This document shows positions 27,112-37,536 of a stretch of DNA of 64,000 nucleotides, piece after piece. A program made the translations under genes and the position numbers. The notes below the pieces were generated by a model. That model searched no databases. It saw nothing but the letters and a program-made list of their open reading frames with translations, and was not told where the DNA came from. The DNA comes from an uncultured Kangiella sp. (GTDB taxonomy: Bacteria; Pseudomonadota; Gammaproteobacteria; Enterobacterales; Kangiellaceae): positions 1 to 64,000 of the forward strand of contig CATNCP010000006.1 in the NCBI GenBank assembly GCA_950096615.1. The letters run 5' to 3'. The first letter of the stretch is position 1, and the number at the start of each line of letters is the position of its first letter.

Positions 27112-29088
27112 TTAATGCTCGGGCAAGTTTGCTTCCGGAAACCGTCTGAGTGTCCGCAAAATATACTGGTTATTAGGGTTCATCCGCAAGGCTTTTTGCC
27201 AAACAGCGATAGCCCGCTCTTGTAAGTCCATGCTCCATAGTACCTCACCCAAGTGTGACGCAATTTCGGGGGTCGCTTCCTGTTCGTAGGCCATTTCAAG
27301 GAATTTGAGCGCTTCATCGTAATTGCCTAAACGGTAATGAACCCAGCCCATGGAGTCTTGAATGGCGACATTGTCTGGTTGTTCTTGGTAGGCGCTTTCG
27401 ATCAATTCTTTCGCTTCATCCAGCGAACGGTTTAAATCGGCTAGGGTATACCCCAGCGAGTTTTTGGCATGGTGATGGTCTGGGTCGATCTTTAGCACTT
27501 GGCGCAAATCACGTTCCATCGAGCTGTAATACTCCAACGGTTCAGCCGCCAATGCTTTGCTATAAAGTAATTCAACGTTGTCTGGATGTTTCGCTGCGGC
27601 TTCTTCGATCAGCTGGTAAGCGATGAGGTAGCTGTTGCGGCCCTGTAAAAAGTTTGCGCCTATTAAAGTGATATCCACTTTAAGCTGTTCGTTCTCGGTA
27701 TTGTCCCGCAGGGTTTTTACCGACTGAATAAACTCTGTAACTGACTGAGTTTGGTTCAACAGCTGTAGCTTGAGGTAAAACAAAAAGGGTTTATCGGGGC
27801 TGACCTGTAGTGCAGAGGTAATGCGTCGCTCGGCTTGCTCATAATCCCCAGCTTGAGTTAGCAGGTTAATTTCAAACTCAAGCAGACGTTGACGATCGTC
27901 GAGGCCAACTTTCCGCTGCGCTTGACGAAGACTGTTCACAGACGCCTGCATCATATCTTTCTCAGCGTATAACTGCGCCAGCTCAGTCCGTGCCGTCATG
28001 TAATAGCGGCCAACAGGTACCATTTCATAACAACTGTAGGCTTTAATAAAATCATTCACACGAGCAGCAGAGTCAGCACAGTAGTAACTGCTGATTTCTT
28101 TTTTGTAGTTGTTCTTCGCTAACAGCCAGAAATGCTCACTTGCTTTACTATAATTCTTCATCGCGTAATAGCTACTGGCCTCTAAGAACAAGGTTTGTTG
28201 ATCTTGTGGGCGCTCCTCAAGTACTCGATTGAAGGCGATTAAGGCCTCTGAAAAGCTGCGTTGAGTATAGAGTAGTTCGCCAATTTTGTAGGTTTGTTCG
28301 AGCGATAGCTTATTGTGCTCAAGCACTTGGCTTAAGTATTGCTGGCGTTGTTCATTGGAGTGAAGAGCGAGTGCCTCACCTTTTAATTCGATGGCCGATA
28401 AAAAATTAGGGCGCTTAGCCAAGGTGTAATCAAGTAGCTGTTGAATTCGCTCGAACTGCTCCAGAGGCTGACTCGATTTTAAGTGTAAATAGGCTTCGGC
28501 AGTGGCTATATGGGGTGATTCAAGCGGAGTATTCACCTGCTCAAAGAAGCTTATGAAATCGGCTTCCTCTTGAAAGCTGGCCATGCGAAGCAGCTCATAC
28601 AGTTTTTCGTCCTCATTCTCAGGGAGTAGAGGCAGAAGCTGGTGTAAGTATTTTTTTGCTTGTTCCGTTTTATTCTGAGCTAAGCTGGCAATTAGAGCAA
28701 TTTTGTAAGCGTTTTTATCGTCTGGAGCTGACGCCATCCATAACTCAGTCGCTTCTAGCGAGTTATTGTAGTCCCGCTCAATGAGGGCAACCATGGCTGC
28801 TCTGGACGACAGTTCTTTACTACCGGTTTGTTCAGCGGCGTAAAAATAATTGCTCTGCGCCACGTCGTATAACTTTTGCTTGTTGGCGATATCAGCCAAC
28901 AAAATACTAAAGTACAGCTGGCTACGATCCTCGGCAGATAAATTCGCCACAGAAGGATGCTCCGGCGCGTCTGGCGTGCTGGATTCTGTGGGTGTTTCAA
29001 TCTTTTGAGGCTGTGTGGTGGTGCAGGCAGCAAGCAATACACAGCAGGTTGAAACGAGTAGGGTTTTAGCCGAGAAAAGTGTGTTCAT
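27112..29088 (-). CDS. tetratricopeptide repeat lipoprotein
   Basis: LVSTCCVLLAACTT lipobox; multiple TPRs. Start 29088 preferred. Confidence 0.85.
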   Translation of the reverse strand: MNTLFSAKTLLVSTCCVLLAACTTTQPQKIETPTESSTPDAPEHPSVANLSAEDRSQLYFSILLADIANKQKLYDVAQSNYFYAAEQTGSKELSSRAAMVALIERDYNNSLEATELWMASAPDDKNAYKIALIASLAQNKTEQAKKYLHQLLPLLPENEDEKLYELLRMASFQEEADFISFFEQVNTPLESPHIATAEAYLHLKSSQPLEQFERIQQLLDYTLAKRPNFLSAIELKGEALALHSNEQRQQYLSQVLEHNKLSLEQTYKIGELLYTQRSFSEALIAFNRVLEERPQDQQTLFLEASSYYAMKNYSKASEHFWLLAKNNYKKEISSYYCADSAARVNDFIKAYSCYEMVPVGRYYMTARTELAQLYAEKDMMQASVNSLRQAQRKVGLDDRQRLLEFEINLLTQAGDYEQAERRITSALQVSPDKPFLFYLKLQLLNQTQSVTEFIQSVKTLRDNTENEQLKVDITLIGANFLQGRNSYLIAYQLIEEAAAKHPDNVELLYSKALAAEPLEYYSSMERDLRQVLKIDPDHHHAKNSLGYTLADLNRSLDEAKELIESAYQEQPDNVAIQDSMGWVHYRLGNYDEALKFLEMAYEQEATPEIASHLGEVLWSMDLQERAIAVWQKALRMNPNNQYILRTLRRFPEANLPEH

Positions 29089-29322
29089 CCGTCTAGTATA
29101 AAAGATTCCAATAAACTTTTTGTGAATATGCTCCACATAGTTAAAACAGAGTATCAGGAATGGTGGCTGAGTACAGTGTAAAAATGTAGTTTTTACCAAT
29201 GTTTAAAATTAGCAGACATCTTGAAGCGGTGTTATAATTCGCGCCAATTGCATGCCTTTAGCATTTTAGTGAGCCATGCCGCGCCTTTTGTGAGTGACCT
29301 TTTTGATAGCTGTTTCAAACCT

Positions 29323-30591
29323 ATGTCTTTGATTGTTTTAGGAATAAACCATAAAACTGCACCGCTTGCCATCCGTGAGACGGTTGCTTTTGCCGATCAT
29401 GAGCTCGGCGAAATCATGGCTGAGGTCAAGCAGCAAACTCAGGGTTCTGAAGTGGCATTGTTGTCGACTTGTAATCGTGTTGAGTTTTATTTGTCAAATG
29501 AGTCGCAAGAACACCAGCAAATAAAAACCCAGTTGTTGGGCTGGCTCAAGGCTAAGAAAGCGCTTAATGATGAGTTGGACGACGTCATTTATTACCATAA
29601 AGGTGTAGACGCCGTGAAGCACTTGATGAAAGTGGCGAGTGGCCTAGACTCGATGGTACTTGGCGAGCCACAGATTTTGGGACAGCTCAAAGCTTGTTAC
29701 CAGAAAGCGAAGCGCGCAGGCACGGTAGAACAGGTGATGGAGCGGTTGTTCCAGAAAGCGTTCGCCGCAGCGAAGCGGGTACGTCATGAAACTGACATTG
29801 GCTCGAACCCTGTGTCGGTGGCTTATGCCGCGGTAACCTTAGCCAAACATATATTTGCGGACTTTTCTAAACTAACCGTTTTGTTTGTCGGTGCTGGTGA
29901 AACCATTGAACTGGCAGCGCGTCATTTGGAACAAAGTGGCGTTAAGCAAATGGTCATGGCGAATCGAACGCTAGCCAATGCGCATAAACTGGCTGATGAG
30001 TTTGATGGTAAAGCGGTTGGTCTTGATGCTATTCCTCACTATTTAGCACAAGCTGATATTGTGATCAGTTCGACCGGAAGCATGTTGCCGATTATTGGCA
30101 AAGGCATGGTCGAAACTGCCATTCAGGAACGCCGTCGTAAGAGTATGTTCATGGTCGATTTAGCAGTACCACGCGATATTGAAAGCTCGGTGGCAAAGCT
30201 GGATGATGTTTACCTTTATAGTGTCGATGACTTAGAAGGTGTTATTCAAGAAAACCTGCAGGCGCGGCAAGAAGCAGCTGAAGAGGCGCTGGTTATCTTG
30301 GATGAGTTCGCAGAAGATTTTGAGAAGTGGCACGCAGGTCGCCAAAAACATGATACAGTCCGTGAGTTGCATCAGGTCTTTGCTGAAATTGCACAAGCTG
30401 AATTGGAGCGCGCCAAGGCTCAGCTAAAAAATGGTAATGATATTGAAGCGGCGTTAGAGCATTTCTCACACCGCTTGACCAAGAAATTCTTACACCAACC
30501 GATGGTTTGGCTAAGAGAAGATGACGAGGAATTGGATCGTCACGACATTACTCGTCAACTGTTTCAGCTTGACAAAAACTCAGATGATTAA
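29323..30591 (+). CDS. hemA: glutamyl-tRNA reductase
   Basis: MSLIVLGINHKTAPLAIRE; LLSTCNRVEFY; start 29323 preferred. Confidence 0.96.
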   Translation: MSLIVLGINHKTAPLAIRETVAFADHELGEIMAEVKQQTQGSEVALLSTCNRVEFYLSNESQEHQQIKTQLLGWLKAKKALNDELDDVIYYHKGVDAVKHLMKVASGLDSMVLGEPQILGQLKACYQKAKRAGTVEQVMERLFQKAFAAAKRVRHETDIGSNPVSVAYAAVTLAKHIFADFSKLTVLFVGAGETIELAARHLEQSGVKQMVMANRTLANAHKLADEFDGKAVGLDAIPHYLAQADIVISSTGSMLPIIGKGMVETAIQERRRKSMFMVDLAVPRDIESSVAKLDDVYLYSVDDLEGVIQENLQARQEAAEEALVILDEFAEDFEKWHAGRQKHDTVRELHQVFAEIAQAELERAKAQLKNGNDIEAALEHFSHRLTKKFLHQPMVWLREDDEELDRHDITRQLFQLDKNSDD

Positions 30592-30653
30592 GTAAAACAT
30601 TACTTTAATCATTGTTTTATAAAGAATTATACCGATAGGAACAAAGAAATAGC

Positions 30654-31745
30654 ATGTTGCAGGATTCTGTCAGTCAAAAACTAGAAGGTCTGGTTGATCG
30701 CCACGAAGAGCTTGAAGCTTTGTTGGGCGACCCAGAGATTATTTCTGATCAAAATAAATTTCGCGACTTGTCGAAAGAATATTCTCAGCTGGAAGAAGTG
30801 GTTAAAGCTTTTCAGGATTATCAGGAAGCGGTTGAAAATCTGCAAAATGCAGAGGAAATGCTGAAAGACGACGATCCCGACATGCGAGAAATGGCTCAGG
30901 AAGAGTTCAAAGCATCTAAAGCTACCATTGAGCAGCTTGAAGTTGATTTACAGAAATTGCTATTACCGCGTGACCCGAATGATGACAAGAATACCTTCCT
31001 TGAGATTCGTGCGGGTACTGGTGGTGATGAAGCGGCTATTTTCGTTGGCGATTTATTCCGTATGTACAGCAAGTATGCGGAAAAGAAACGCTGGCAAGTA
31101 GAAGTCATTAGCGAAAGCCAGAGCGAGCAGGGCGGCTACAAAGAAATTATTTTACGTATTGTCGGCGATGCTGTTTTTTCACACTTAAAGTTTGAGTCGG
31201 GCGCACATCGTGTACAGCGTGTGCCAGAAACCGAATCGCAAGGTCGTATTCATACCTCGGCGTGTACCGTGGCGGTGATGCCGGAAGCGGATGAAGTCGA
31301 TGCGATTGATATTAATCCTGCAGACCTAAAAGTCGACACGTTCCGTGCATCGGGAGCGGGTGGTCAGCACGTGAATAAAACCGACTCGGCGATTCGTATT
31401 ACGCACTTACCAACCGGCGTGGTTGTGGAGTGTCAGGACGAACGTTCGCAACATAAAAACCGCGCTAAAGCGATGTCAGTATTACAGTCGCGCTTGCAGG
31501 CTGCCGAAGAAGCGAAACATCAGTCTGAGCAGACTGAAATGCGTCGTAATTTAGTGGGTACGGGCGATCGTTCGGATCGAATTCGTACTTATAACTATCC
31601 ACAAGGCCGCATGACCGATCACCGCATTAACCTGACTTTATACAAGCTTGATGAGATTATGGAAGGCGATATAGATCAAATTCTTGAGCCTTTGGTACAA
31701 GAGCATCAAGCCGACCAGTTAGCAGCGCTTTCGGGCCAGTCTTAA
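30654..31745 (+). CDS. prfA: peptide chain release factor 1
   Basis: [25 protein letters not shown] (GGQ motif). Confidence 0.97.
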   Translation: MLQDSVSQKLEGLVDRHEELEALLGDPEIISDQNKFRDLSKEYSQLEEVVKAFQDYQEAVENLQNAEEMLKDDDPDMREMAQEEFKASKATIEQLEVDLQKLLLPRDPNDDKNTFLEIRAGTGGDEAAIFVGDLFRMYSKYAEKKRWQVEVISESQSEQGGYKEIILRIVGDAVFSHLKFESGAHRVQRVPETESQGRIHTSACTVAVMPEADEVDAIDINPADLKVDTFRASGAGGQHVNKTDSAIRITHLPTGVVVECQDERSQHKNRAKAMSVLQSRLQAAEEAKHQSEQTEMRRNLVGTGDRSDRIRTYNYPQGRMTDHRINLTLYKLDEIMEGDIDQILEPLVQEHQADQLAALSGQS

Positions 31746-31764
31746 ACCGCTCTACCACATCACC

Positions 31765-32604
31765 TTGAACAAAACTGTTGAACACATTCTCGCTTGGGCT
31801 GTTTTACAGCTCAAGATGTTTGACACGGCTAAACTCGATGCCGAAGTGTTACTCGCCGAGACTGTTGAGCAAAACCGAACCTGGCTAAAAACTTGGTCTG
31901 ATAAAGAGTTAACACCGGCACAAATGCTTGCGTTCGAAAAGAAGATCGAGCGTCGACGTAACGGTGAGCCTGTCGCTTATATTATTGGGCAACAAGATTT
32001 CTGGACCTTGTCGTTGAAAGTAACCTCTGCAACCTTAATACCACGCCCTGAGACAGAGCATTTAGTTGAGTTGGCTTTAACAAAAATTGCTCGGGAAGAT
32101 AATCACCGAGTTGTTGATTTAGGCACGGGTACTGGTGCTATTGCGCTGGCGGTTGCGTCTGAAAGACCTAAAGCAGAAGTATGGGCTATGGATTTGAGCG
32201 CAGATGCTCTTGTCGTCGCTGAGCATAATCGCCAGAAGTACGAGCTGGATAATGTAACCTGCCATCAGGGGCATTGGCTGCGTGACTGGCAGGGCGAGCC
32301 TTTCGACTTAATCATTAGTAATCCGCCTTATATTGACCAAGATGATCCGCATCTTCACGACCTGACGTTTGAGCCAACAACGGCTTTGGTCGCGGCAGAG
32401 CAGGGTTTGTACGATATTAAAGAGATTACCCAGCAAGCAACAACTCACTTAACACCTTTGGGCTGGCTGATGTTTGAACATGGCTATGATCAGGGACCAG
32501 ATGTGAGGAAGATTCTTCAGAATCATGGTTTTGTCGAGGTTGAGACATTGAGTGACTATTCAGGACATGATCGCGTCACTTATGGGCAAAAGCCGGAACT
32601 TTAA
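31765..32604 (+). CDS. prmC: peptide chain release factor N5-glutamine methyltransferase
   Basis: LIPRPETEHLVE; VVDLGTGTGAIALA; DLIISNPPYID; TTG start. Confidence 0.95.
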   Translation: MNKTVEHILAWAVLQLKMFDTAKLDAEVLLAETVEQNRTWLKTWSDKELTPAQMLAFEKKIERRRNGEPVAYIIGQQDFWTLSLKVTSATLIPRPETEHLVELALTKIAREDNHRVVDLGTGTGAIALAVASERPKAEVWAMDLSADALVVAEHNRQKYELDNVTCHQGHWLRDWQGEPFDLIISNPPYIDQDDPHLHDLTFEPTTALVAAEQGLYDIKEITQQATTHLTPLGWLMFEHGYDQGPDVRKILQNHGFVEVETLSDYSGHDRVTYGQKPEL

Positions 32605-32809
32605 CGATGAAAGCGGGTCTTTCTAAGAGTGTCTGGGGATAAAAGTTACACCAAGTCGCCAATCTGTGAAAATAATCTTATATGCTAGGCTTTTAAGCTT
32701 GCCGAGTTTGACGAGTATTGTTAGAGTAACGCGATTGAGAATATTCTCACAAGCCTTGTCGCTATTGGTTTTAAGCCCTTTTGAATGACAATTATTTTAA
32801 CGAATTTGA

Positions 32810-33886
<1,077 letters not shown>

Positions 33887-33904
33887 TAGAACAAAAATTC
33901 CATT

Positions 33905-33933
33905 AAAATCGGGCACTTAGATTGCCCGATTTT
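33905..33933 (+). terminator. intrinsic terminator between mreB and mreC
   Basis: AAAATCGGGCA-CTTAGAT-TGCCCGATTTT. Confidence 0.75.
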
Positions 33934-34018
33934 TGTATGTATTACCTAAAAATTGCTAAACTAAAGTCTATTAACGTGGACTAACCATAAGAATTTACTC
34001 TCTCGGGAGGAGTAGGCC

Positions 34019-34924
34019 ATTAAAAATCTATTCGCACGAGGCCCATCACTGGTGTTGCAGCTGGTGTTAAGCTTGATTTTAGCTGCTATTTTGATGGTAC
34101 TTGATTACCGCTATGATTATCTAAGTAGCGCCCGTAAAGGTGTATCCACGGTATTGGCGCCGATCTACTTTTTAGCCAACCTGCCGAATGAAGTCGCTTC
34201 ATGGGCAGACAGCAATATCGTTAGTCGCAATGATCTACTCAACGAAAATCGACGTCAGAAAGACGAACTACTGATCCTTAAAGCTCAGAATCAGAGGTTA
34301 ATCGGTTTAGAGTCTGAGAACGCAAGGCTTCGCTCCTTATTGGGTTCGTCGCGGACGCTTCGTGGTAAACGTGTTATTGCGGAAGTGCTGAATATTGATA
34401 GCAGTTTGTTTGCAAACGAGCTGTTATTGAACAAAGGCAGTCTTGATGATGTGTTTGTGGGGCAGCCTGTAGTGGATGCCGAAGGTATTATGGGGCAGGT
34501 AGTCGAAGTGTCTACATCAACTTCTCGTATGATTCTGCTCAACGATCAAAAACATGCTATTCCTGTTCGAGTCGATAGAAATGGTGTGAGGGCGATTGCT
34601 CAAGGTAATGGGCGCACGCTTTATTTAAGACATTTGCCAAACACCATTGATATTGAAGAAGGTGACATGCTTTTGAGTTCGGGCTTGGGGCAGAAGTTTC
34701 CTGATGGTTATCCTGTGGCTAAGGTCATTTCAGTGATACGACAGTCTGCTCAACCTTATGCGGAAATTCTTGCGGAACCAACCGCTAACATTAATCGTGC
34801 TAATCATGTCCTGCTGTTATGGCCATATCATGATCCTGAAAAAGCTGCTAAAACAAAGCCGGCTGAAGAGCAAGGTGGCGATGAAATTGCAGATGCAATA
34901 AAGGAGGCGTCCGATGCAGAATAA
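34019..34924 (+). CDS. mreC: rod shape-determining protein MreC (probable ATT start)
   Basis: MreC family ORF. In-frame extension I/M-KNLFARGPSLVLQLVL restores the conserved MreC N-terminus; GGGAGGAG RBS just upstream of ATT 34019. Confidence 0.88.
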   Translation: MKNLFARGPSLVLQLVLSLILAAILMVLDYRYDYLSSARKGVSTVLAPIYFLANLPNEVASWADSNIVSRNDLLNENRRQKDELLILKAQNQRLIGLESENARLRSLLGSSRTLRGKRVIAEVLNIDSSLFANELLLNKGSLDDVFVGQPVVDAEGIMGQVVEVSTSTSRMILLNDQKHAIPVRVDRNGVRAIAQGNGRTLYLRHLPNTIDIEEGDMLLSSGLGQKFPDGYPVAKVISVIRQSAQPYAEILAEPTANINRANHVLLLWPYHDPEKAAKTKPAEEQGGDEIADAIKEASDAE

Positions 34925-35402
34925 ACAGAAACGCGGTACTTGGGTCATCATCCTTACCTTCATTATCGCCTTAATTCTGACGGTTATTCCTTTGCCAGAA
35001 TCTTGGTTGCCATATCGTCCAGACTGGATATTTTTAGTGTTTAGTTACTGGGTGATGGCATTACCACACCGGATCGGTTTGTTGTGGGCTTTTGTTTGGG
35101 GCCTTATTGTTGATGCCTTGTTAGGAAGTACCCTTGGGTTACACAGCTTTACCCTGTGCGTGATTGCTTTTATCTTGCAGTTGAATTACCTCAGAATACG
35201 CATCTACCCGATTTGGAAACAGGCCCTGACCATGGGCGGCATAGCATTGCTGTATTTAGCGCTGGTGCTTTGGCTATCGAGAATAACTGGTAGTCCAGAA
35301 AGTACTTGGACCTACTGGATTTCAGCTGCGATTGATGCGGTGCTATGGCCATGGTTATTTATTTTACTCCGTGACATCCGACGGTATTTTAAGGTGCAAT
35401 AA
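34914..35402 (+). CDS. mreD: rod shape-determining protein MreD
   Basis: Multi-TM MreD features; follows mreC. Confidence 0.93.
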   Translation: MQNKQKRGTWVIILTFIIALILTVIPLPESWLPYRPDWIFLVFSYWVMALPHRIGLLWAFVWGLIVDALLGSTLGLHSFTLCVIAFILQLNYLRIRIYPIWKQALTMGGIALLYLALVLWLSRITGSPESTWTYWISAAIDAVLWPWLFILLRDIRRYFKVQ

Positions 35403-35403
35403 G

Positions 35404-36009
35404 GTGAGTACGAATTACTCAAAAATATATTTAGCCTCAGGCTCTCCTCGAAGAAAGGAGTTACTGACACAGCTTGGGGTTAATTACATTCAAATTGCTA
35501 ACGACTTTGATGAAACTCGTTTAATAAATGAATCGCCACTTGATTATGTAGAGCGGGTCGCTCTGGGCAAAGCTCAGTCAGCACTTGAGTCACTGGATAA
35601 CCTTGACAAGCTGCCAGTGTTGAGCGCAGATACGACGGTGATTCACGATGGGGAGCCGTTAGGCAAGCCGGAGAATCTTGAGCATGCTGCTGAACTGCTG
35701 TTGCGATTAAGTGGCGAGCGACACACGGTTATGTCGAGTGTTGTGTTGGCTGTGAATGGTGATTTCTTACAGAAAACCGTTGAAACAAACGTAGTGTTTG
35801 CGGCATTAAAAGAAAAGACTATTGAGGCTTATTGTCAAACCCAAGAACCTTTAGGAAAAGCGGGCGGTTATGCCATACAGGGAATTGGTGGTAGCCTGAT
35901 AGAGTCGATTAGTGGGAGTTATACCAATGTTGTTGGGTTGCCTGTTTATGAAACGCGTCAGCTACTTGAACAGGCCAAGGTTCAGTTTGCGTTAAGCGGG
36001 CTGGGTTAG
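35404..36009 (+). CDS. Maf-like nucleotide pyrophosphatase
   Basis: IYLASGSPRRKELLTQLGVNY; VLSADTTVIHDGEPLGKP; GTG start at 35404. Confidence 0.93.
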   Translation: MSTNYSKIYLASGSPRRKELLTQLGVNYIQIANDFDETRLINESPLDYVERVALGKAQSALESLDNLDKLPVLSADTTVIHDGEPLGKPENLEHAAELLLRLSGERHTVMSSVVLAVNGDFLQKTVETNVVFAALKEKTIEAYCQTQEPLGKAGGYAIQGIGGSLIESISGSYTNVVGLPVYETRQLLEQAKVQFALSGLG

Positions 36010-36031
36010 TCTGGAGTGAGGTTGTTATAGC

Positions 36032-37525
36032 ATGCGCGATGAAATTTTAATTAATATCACCCCTCAAGAAACGCGAGCTTCTATTGTCGAAAATGGTGTA
36101 TTGCAGGAACTGCACATTGAACGCACCGAAAATAGAGGTATCGTCGGCAATATCTACAAAGGCGTTGTAAAACGCGTTATGCCAGGTATGCAGGCTGCAT
36201 TTGTCGATATCGGTCATGAAAAAGCCGCCTTCCTTCATCTCGCTGATATTGTGACGGACAAAGCAGAAGGCAGTAAGCAAGCTATTGAAGGTGCGCAACT
36301 TCTAGATAAGCAGCAGGCACAAGAAACTGATATTAAATCCGTATTGCATGAAGGTCAGAAAATTATTGTTCAGGTAATTAAAGATCCGATCAGCAGTAAA
36401 GGAGCTCGACTCACAACTCATATTACGATCCCATCTCGTTACTTAGTATTAATGCCTGACACTGAGCATGTGGGGGTTTCCCAGCGAATTGATGATCAAG
36501 ATGAGCGAGTGAGATTGCGCGAGCTGTTGGAAGAACACGAAGATCTTGATAATGGCTTTATCATTCGTACCGCCGCAGAAGGCGCCAGCGAAAAAGAGCT
36601 GGTCCGAGATGCGCTGTTTTTGGCGAAGCTTTGGAAAGGTGTGACCGAGAAGTCTAAGCAAGTAAAGGCGCCAGGATTAGTTCATGAAGACTTGAGTTTA
36701 GAGCTTCGAATTATGCGCGACATATTTGAAGATGATGTCGAGCGTGTTCGTATTGATGATAAGACAACTTTAGAACGTATTGTTAGATTTGTTCAGGAAT
36801 TTCTACCTGATATGGAAGGGCGGATTGAGCTGTATGAGAGCGAGCGTCCCATTTTTGATCTTTATAATGTTGAAGAAGAAATCAAGAAAGCTTTAGAGCG
36901 AAAAGTTCAGCTGAAGTCTGGTGGCTATTTAATTATTGATCAAACCGAAGCTATGACCACTGTTGACGTAAATACAGGAGCTTTTGTTGGGCATAAGAAT
37001 TTAGAGGAAACTATTTTCAGGACGAACCTCGAAGCTGCTACAGCACTGGCCCGACAATTGCGCTTAAGAAACCTCGGTGGAATTATCATTGTCGATTTCA
37101 TTGATATGAAAGAAGAGGAACATAAGCGACAAGTTCTACGGACTTTAGAAAAGCTGCTCGAAAAGGACCATGTCAAAACACAAATCACAGAAGTGTCATC
37201 GCTGGGTCTGGTTGAAATGACGCGTAAGCGTTCTCGTGAAAGTTTAGAGCGTTTACTGTGTGAGCCTTGTCAGCAGTGTAATGGACGCGGTTATGTGAAA
37301 ACAGCGGTAACTGTTTGTTATGAAATCTTCCGAGAGTTGAGTCGTGCGGCACGAACTTACGATGTACAAAAGTTTTTGGTGTTGGCGAGTCAGGAAGTCG
37401 TGGACTGTCTACTGGATGAAGAAGCGAGTAGTCTCGGTGATCTGGAAGTCGAAATTGATAAACCTATTAAACTGCAGGTAGAGAGCCTTTATTCTCCGGA
37501 GCAGTTTGATGTGGTCTTGATGTAA
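36032..37525 (+). CDS. rng: ribonuclease G
   Basis: ILINITPQETRASIVENG; RNase E/G S1 and catalytic domains; CEPCQQCNGRGYV zinc-link. Confidence 0.95.
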   Translation: MRDEILINITPQETRASIVENGVLQELHIERTENRGIVGNIYKGVVKRVMPGMQAAFVDIGHEKAAFLHLADIVTDKAEGSKQAIEGAQLLDKQQAQETDIKSVLHEGQKIIVQVIKDPISSKGARLTTHITIPSRYLVLMPDTEHVGVSQRIDDQDERVRLRELLEEHEDLDNGFIIRTAAEGASEKELVRDALFLAKLWKGVTEKSKQVKAPGLVHEDLSLELRIMRDIFEDDVERVRIDDKTTLERIVRFVQEFLPDMEGRIELYESERPIFDLYNVEEEIKKALERKVQLKSGGYLIIDQTEAMTTVDVNTGAFVGHKNLEETIFRTNLEAATALARQLRLRNLGGIIIVDFIDMKEEEHKRQVLRTLEKLLEKDHVKTQITEVSSLGLVEMTRKRSRESLERLLCEPCQQCNGRGYVKTAVTVCYEIFRELSRAARTYDVQKFLVLASQEVVDCLLDEEASSLGDLEVEIDKPIKLQVESLYSPEQFDVVLM

Positions 37526-37536
37526 CTGGATTCTTA

